From Neckera pumila (taxonomy: Eukaryota > Streptophyta > Bryopsida > Hypnales > Neckeraceae), in assembly GCA_963969595.1 (NCBI GenBank), contig OZ018415.1:9734001-9798000 (forward strand): a stretch of DNA of 64,000 nt. The letters run 5' to 3'. The position numbers and the translations under genes were made by a program. Below, piece after piece: positions 59,375 through 64,000 of this stretch (position 1 is the first letter of the stretch; each line of letters starts with the position of its first letter). Under the pieces are notes generated by a model, which was given only the letters and a program-made list of their open reading frames with translations, had not been told where the DNA came from and did not search any database.

Positions 59375-60854
59375 AGAAGGATTTAATAATATTGTCTTTA
59401 TTGATAAATGGACTATGTGCATATCCTTCTTAATAATTTTTTAATTCTTAAGATTGACAAAAGTGTCAAGATGGAAGTGACTACTACCATCCAATTTAAG
59501 CAATTCTACATACTTTATCGCAAAATCAATACATGAGACTATTATTAATACATTACAATTGAAATTAAAGAATTTACTAAAAAATTGTAATTTTTTTAAT
59601 TTGCAAGAATATACTATAAAATTTTGAAACTCAACTTGATGATGTATCTTTATCCATTTTCTGCATTCATGAACATATGTAGAACGTTTTGGACTACTTG
59701 TATCTAGATTGATATTTTTGAGGCTGGTTTTTAGTGCACGATGGTTTCAGGCACTTCCACCCAAATTTGCCACTTTTTCTACTCTTGACTATTTCTATTC
59801 TTAAACTAGTGAAATTTATATTTTTTTGTTCATTTGGCGGGTGATAAGAGATTATAATGTACAAAACAACGCATCATTTGGATATTGCATGCAAAAGTTA
59901 TAAAGAGTCAATGCTTTTTGGTAGATGTTCCACAACCATTTTTTTGAGAATAGGTTTGTGTTGATTTAGGAAGTATATTTATTGTGATCATCTTGCCAAG
60001 TCAAGCGCTATTACACACCTTGGCATTTGGATGTCTTTACTTTAAGTCATTCTTCTTTAGAAAACCATGCTTCTAGACTCCTATGTGGTTACATGGTCAG
60101 TCTAAAGTAACTACACCTGAAACTAACCGTAGCTATAAGCAAATTCATCATGGTTCCTTTTATTATATTGAAACACTTTTTGTGAGACCTTGTTGGTTGT
60201 AGTCAAAAAAAAAGATTCTAGATTTTCTTTGAATGCATTTTTTGAAAAATGTATGAATAAACCATGAATACTCAATGTGCTGAAAAGAGGTGCTTCTAAA
60301 ACCAACCCTAGACTCTTGTACTATATATAAGTACATTTTAGACAAGAATATGTAGGTGTAGAGGTCGGTTTTAGAAAGGGATTTTAGAAATTAGGTGTAC
60401 ATTCTTTTACGGTATTCCGTTTACTTGGAAACCTCCCCATAAGTTAAGTGGTGGTGATCGTATGCATGTGCTAAGTTGTAGCAAGAAAAGGCATCCATGA
60501 ATCCTTTTTCGAAACCTTCAGCAATCACCTATAAGCCAATGCATTGGGAGAGAGAGTCATAGAAATTGGAGCCCAGAAGCCGGGCTTTTTCTTCCACATG
60601 ACATCAAATCCAAGAGATTTGGATTTTGGAGGCCGGGAGGGGAACCCACACAACCATTCCAAAGGAATTCAAAGCATGAGTTGAGTTGCAGCCTCACTGA
60701 CTAGGGTGGCTCTACCAACTCTCCTGTGAATTTGGGTTACTATCAATTTGTTTATTTAGTGGCCACAATCAACAGTTCTCTACAAATTTACAGCGCATCA
60801 CCAACAAAATTTCTCGAAGGTCAATGACCTGTTTTCAACAATATTAAGCGTTTT
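59375..60854. other. No gene seen
   Basis: AT-rich sequence with only short frames; no repeat boundaries recognised. Confidence 0.4.
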
Positions 60855-61206
60855 AGGATATGTCTGAACTCAATGATAAATTTTTTTGGGCTCCCAATTC
60901 ACCACCACCCATTTCTTTTTGCCTTGGCATAACATTCATTAGCCTTCAGGGAGGCTGCCTTTCCTTCCCTAAGGCCACATCCACAAAAAAATCATCAATG
61001 CCAGCATGTGGTGTCATTGTTAGCTAACAAATGTTCTTTAGCTAAATATGGTGTGGAAATATTTCACACCATTTTGTCAAAGAGAAGGCAGTCTTGTAGT
61101 CTGCTCTTAAATGTTATGGAATTAGCAATAGCACATGCATCCTAACTCAATAATACAATTTTTTGGGCTCCCAATTCACCAACACCCATATTTTTTTGCC
61201 TTGAAT
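60855..61206. repeat. Pair of direct repeats about 270 bp apart
   Basis: TTTTTTGGGCTCCCAATTCACC followed by ACCCAT...TTTTTGCCTTG occurs near 60888 and 61160, each preceded by a related AACTCAATGATA/AACTCAATAATA word. Nothing coding is recognised between them. Confidence 0.5.
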
Positions 61207-61208
61207 TA

Positions 61209-61593
61209 GAGTATCCCCACTCTAGCTCCACAAGTGGCTCAAACTGGACAAATGGCCGTGCCCGGCCATAATGCGTGCCCCATGGCACGCACGGAGAGGG
61301 CCAAAAAATGGCCGGGCACGGCCAAATTTGATGAACACCTGGCCAAATGAAGAGCCTTGCTTGCAGCTTGGTATGGGCTATTTTATCTTTGTTCCCAAGT
61401 TTTGAGAGACCTTTTCATCAATGAATGTCTTTCCCAAGTCAGCATTCATGAGGTGGCACTTTGGGGGCCGTGTAGACAGTTTCCCGTGTTCGTAGTCAGT
61501 GTTGCTATAGGGCACATGGAGGATACAAGGACCGGGCTCGATCAAAATGCTCACTGTCCGTTCCATTTGGTAGCCTCTGGAGTGGGGATGCTC
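61209..61593. mobile_element. Tourist/Harbinger-like MITE (385 bp) with GC-rich inner palindrome
   Basis: Inverted ends GAGTATCCCCACTC and GAGTGGGGATGCTC, with TTA on both sides (61206-61208 and 61594-61596), fit PIF/Harbinger-type MITEs. An inner palindrome TGGCCGTGCCCGGCCAT (61253-61269) pairs with 61308-61324, with a second small palindrome (GCGTGCCCCATGGCACGC) in the loop. The right TTA is also part of the TTAA used by P9. Confidence 0.65.
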
Positions 61594-61597
61594 TTAA

Positions 61598-62523
61598 CCC
61601 CTAAAGGACCGGTTGTCCCCTCGGGGGACAATTTGGGTCCGGGCAGGTTCTTACGATCTCAATTTTTCGTAATATTTTTTGGAATTTTTAGAGGTTGTGT
61701 ATTTTTGCGAGATCTTTGTGAATATATAATTTTTATTTTAATTGATGCCTGGAAGCAAAGGTTATGGCACAATAAGTAAAATTCGAATTTTGCGGGCAGC
61801 CAAAAAAAAATCACAAAAAGTCAAAATTATTTTTTTTCAAATTTTTTCCTCAAATTTTATATTTTTGTCTACATGTGAAGCTTTATTTCATTCAATTTGG
61901 ACTAATAATGAGAAAGTTATGGACAATCTTAGTTTTTCGGGCAATCTAAGCATCTTCTTGAAAAAATAAGTTGTAGAATTCATTTTTGAATGCAATTTTG
62001 AGAATTTTTCAAATTTTTTTGTTAGATAGGGTTAGATTTTCTTGCTAGAACAATCTCACCGTTGGAATTATTGTGATTCAATTCCATCTAAAAGCTATTA
62101 ACAATTTAGTTTTTTCTTCAATCTTGTACCCACCTCTACTTAACAATTTTTTAATGAGTGAAAAAAAAGTGATTTTTTTCCTAAATTTTTTTGGTAGATT
62201 CTCAACTCAACTAATTAACATAAATAAGTAGAAAATCGAAATCAGTAGTGCAAAAAAACTGAACTAAAAAGATTCAAAGCCAAAAAATCTAGTCAAGCAA
62301 GGTAGAAAAAAACTTGTTTTCTTCACTTTAAATGCATATATCTTGCAATCTACATGGTCAAAGTTTTTGAAATTTCTTCCACATATTCATATACTAGTCA
62401 AGTATAAGATCTTACGGTTGGATATGCAAAAAAAACCCAATTATTTAGACTCTTTTCTCTTTGCAATAGAAATGACAGTTTTGAATGGTTTTTGGTAGGA
62501 AAATCACCTCGGTCCTTTAGGGG
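61598..62523 (+). mobile_element. TTAA-flanked piggyBac-like element (copy P9, 926 bp)
   Basis: TTAA at 61594-61597 on the left; the right flank is TTTA, one base changed. Ends CCCCTAAAGGACCGG and CGGTCCTTTAGGGG are near-perfect inverted repeats. A hairpin GTCCCCTCGGGGGAC follows the left end. It abuts the MITE at 61209-61593 and shares its TTA. Confidence 0.85.
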
Positions 62524-62527
62524 TTTA

Positions 62528-63920
62528 GAAAGCACTTACATCCCCAACTCATGTTAAACGTTGTAGCATATGTCCAATTGAGCGATGGTGGGGGATAAAT
62601 TTCTTTGGTTAGGGAATAGAAATAATGAAGATTGCAATAAATATTTTTTGCCAATTTTTCATCAAATTCGGAATTAGTAGAAATGAAGGAAGTGTAGATA
62701 ACAGTCTTATTTGTTCTTGATGTATAAACAAACCTATTTTTCAGAAGTGCAAAACTAAAAACTGGTCTTAGCAACTTCGTTAGGTGTCAATATGTTATTT
62801 GTCACACACCAATGAAGTTGCTAAACCACAACATATTATCCTCATTCACAAAAACAGGTCACTTTATCTTACACAAACAGGCCCCTGTGTCGGAAACAAA
62901 TTGTATACCTTAAAACTTGAGTAAAGAATCACATTCTCTTTTTCTAACGTCCGTAGGGACTTGAATGTGACCAAGGTATCTTGTGACCCCTTCTAAAACC
63001 AAACCCTACATTCTTCTTGTCTAAAATTTACAACTTTTGTTTATGAGAGTTTAGGGTTGCTTTTTTGGCACACTCATTTTTAACACTTTGAAAGATCATA
63101 ATTCATTCATACTGTGTACAAAAAATGCATAAGAAGAGACCTAGAATACTATTGCTTGCTCTCACTTTTGGCAAAAAATTACTAAATTTTTTGATGTTCT
63201 ATGGATTTTGGAAATTAATAAGCCACTTTATAGGACACTATAAAATGTAACGATTTCATTTTTGATTAATAAGTTATTTGACAATTATTAACTCTTTATT
63301 ATTTTTAATAAATACAAAATAACTTATTAGTTAAAAAAATGAACTGCTGAACCAACCCTTCTAATTTTAAATAATTATTTTGAGAAAACACACTGAATGT
63401 GACTTCATGCTACGATACTCTTTTGACTTTCAACAATTGAAGGTCCAACCATACATTTGGCAATTTAATAATGGGAATGATTCTCTATAATTTAACCCTA
63501 CAATTTAAAAGACAATTTGGAAGTTGAACTTACTATTATTTGTATTAAAATCTATTTGTTAAATTGTCTATCTTTTCACAAAAACATTTTGATATGGAAC
63601 TTACATTATACCCCTCCCACCTTTGTGTTATCTTGGGTAAACAACACTAAGGTGAAAACACCCAAAACCACTTTGAAAAAGCAATTCAACATAGTTAAAG
63701 GCACTTTGTTAAAAAAAAAACAATTTTTGTAGTATTAGCAATTGAAGGTCATATGCATGATTTTTATTTAGTTAAATATTTTGAATAAGACATATAACTA
63801 TTGTGAATTTTTCAAAGTGGGAGCTATCTAGGCCATTGAACCATCTCATAGCCTATTCATAATAAAAACTGAATTGTAGAAAAGCATTAGTACACCATCT
63901 CAATTAAATATGGGAATGAT
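62528..63920. other. No gene seen between P9 and P10
   Basis: AT-rich sequence; nothing recognised. A stretch at 62540-62610 looks similar, in complement, to 1240-1310 near the left of the window, so it may be part of an unlisted repeat. Confidence 0.4.
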
Positions 63921-63924
63921 TTAA

Positions 63925-64000
63925 TCTCTAAAGGATCACATTACGTTTTTTGACTACATAGCAATTTTGGGCAGGCTGGTGTGAACAACAATTTGAATAT
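63925..64000 (+). mobile_element. piggyBac-like element, left end cut by window edge (copy P10)
   Basis: TTAA (63921-63924) is followed by TCTCTAAAGGATC and then AATTTTGGGCAGGC, matching the left-end layout of the other copies. Confidence 0.6.

Noticed and set aside
809..62523. Telomere-like CCCTAAA words
   Set aside because: They occur singly at the ends of TTAA-flanked elements, not in tandem, and so belong to the inverted repeats.
1..64000. tRNA, rRNA or organellar genes
   Set aside because: None recognised by eye on either strand; a covariance-model scan was not possible, so small RNAs cannot be excluded.

Overview
This window looks like nuclear DNA of a non-flowering green plant, most likely a bryophyte. 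It is AT-rich and crowded with repeats, with spliceosomal GT-AG introns and several decayed plant transposon families. The one clearly intact gene encodes a phenylalanine 4-hydroxylase with a transit-peptide-like N-terminus, a plastid enzyme known from mosses, conifers and algae but absent from flowering plants. A decayed kinase at 34 kb resembles, from memory, a large kinase family of Physcomitrella. The species cannot be named from sequence alone.

Layout. 1-9 kb is repeat territory: the end of a TTAA-flanked element at the left edge, GGATGA-rich dispersed repeats, and a degenerate tandem array (4.27-6.51 kb) with a CTCTCGG-CCGAGAG palindrome in each unit. 9.1-17.0 kb is a minus-strand Mutator-like (MULE) transposase gene. 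It is split by a 3,918-bp plus-strand element (11365-15282) flanked by GATTG duplications; removing that element restores the reading frame exactly. 18.2-27.8 kb is a multi-exon, stop-ridden plus-strand gene relic with a ParB/sulfiredoxin-like motif, a lysine/glutamate-rich coil and a possible DNA-methyltransferase-like C-terminal part. Its introns hold palindromic foldback elements centred on GTCGGATCCGAC, including a tandem cluster at 24.88-25.76 kb. 31.0-35.0 kb holds a decayed TPR-like locus and a decayed protein kinase.

From 35.6 to 46.1 kb there is mainly a family of ~0.9-kb non-autonomous elements with CCCCTAAAGG-type inverted ends and TTAA flanks, the hallmark of piggyBac-type insertion; the same family also occurs at both window ends, 57.1 kb and 61.6 kb. 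46.9-50.3 kb is the phenylalanine hydroxylase gene with five exons. 50.3-57.1 kb is mostly unassigned, with a minisatellite, a 73-bp duplication and a possible hAT transposase fragment. 58.0-59.2 kb is a 5'-truncated minus-strand LINE end, and 61.2-61.6 kb a Tourist/Harbinger-like MITE abutting another TTAA element.

The genes do not form a pathway together. The hydroxylase would link phenylalanine to tyrosine in the plastid; nearly everything else is mobile DNA or its relics. Stops inside the relics are mostly TAG and TGA, as expected from C-to-T decay of methylated DNA.
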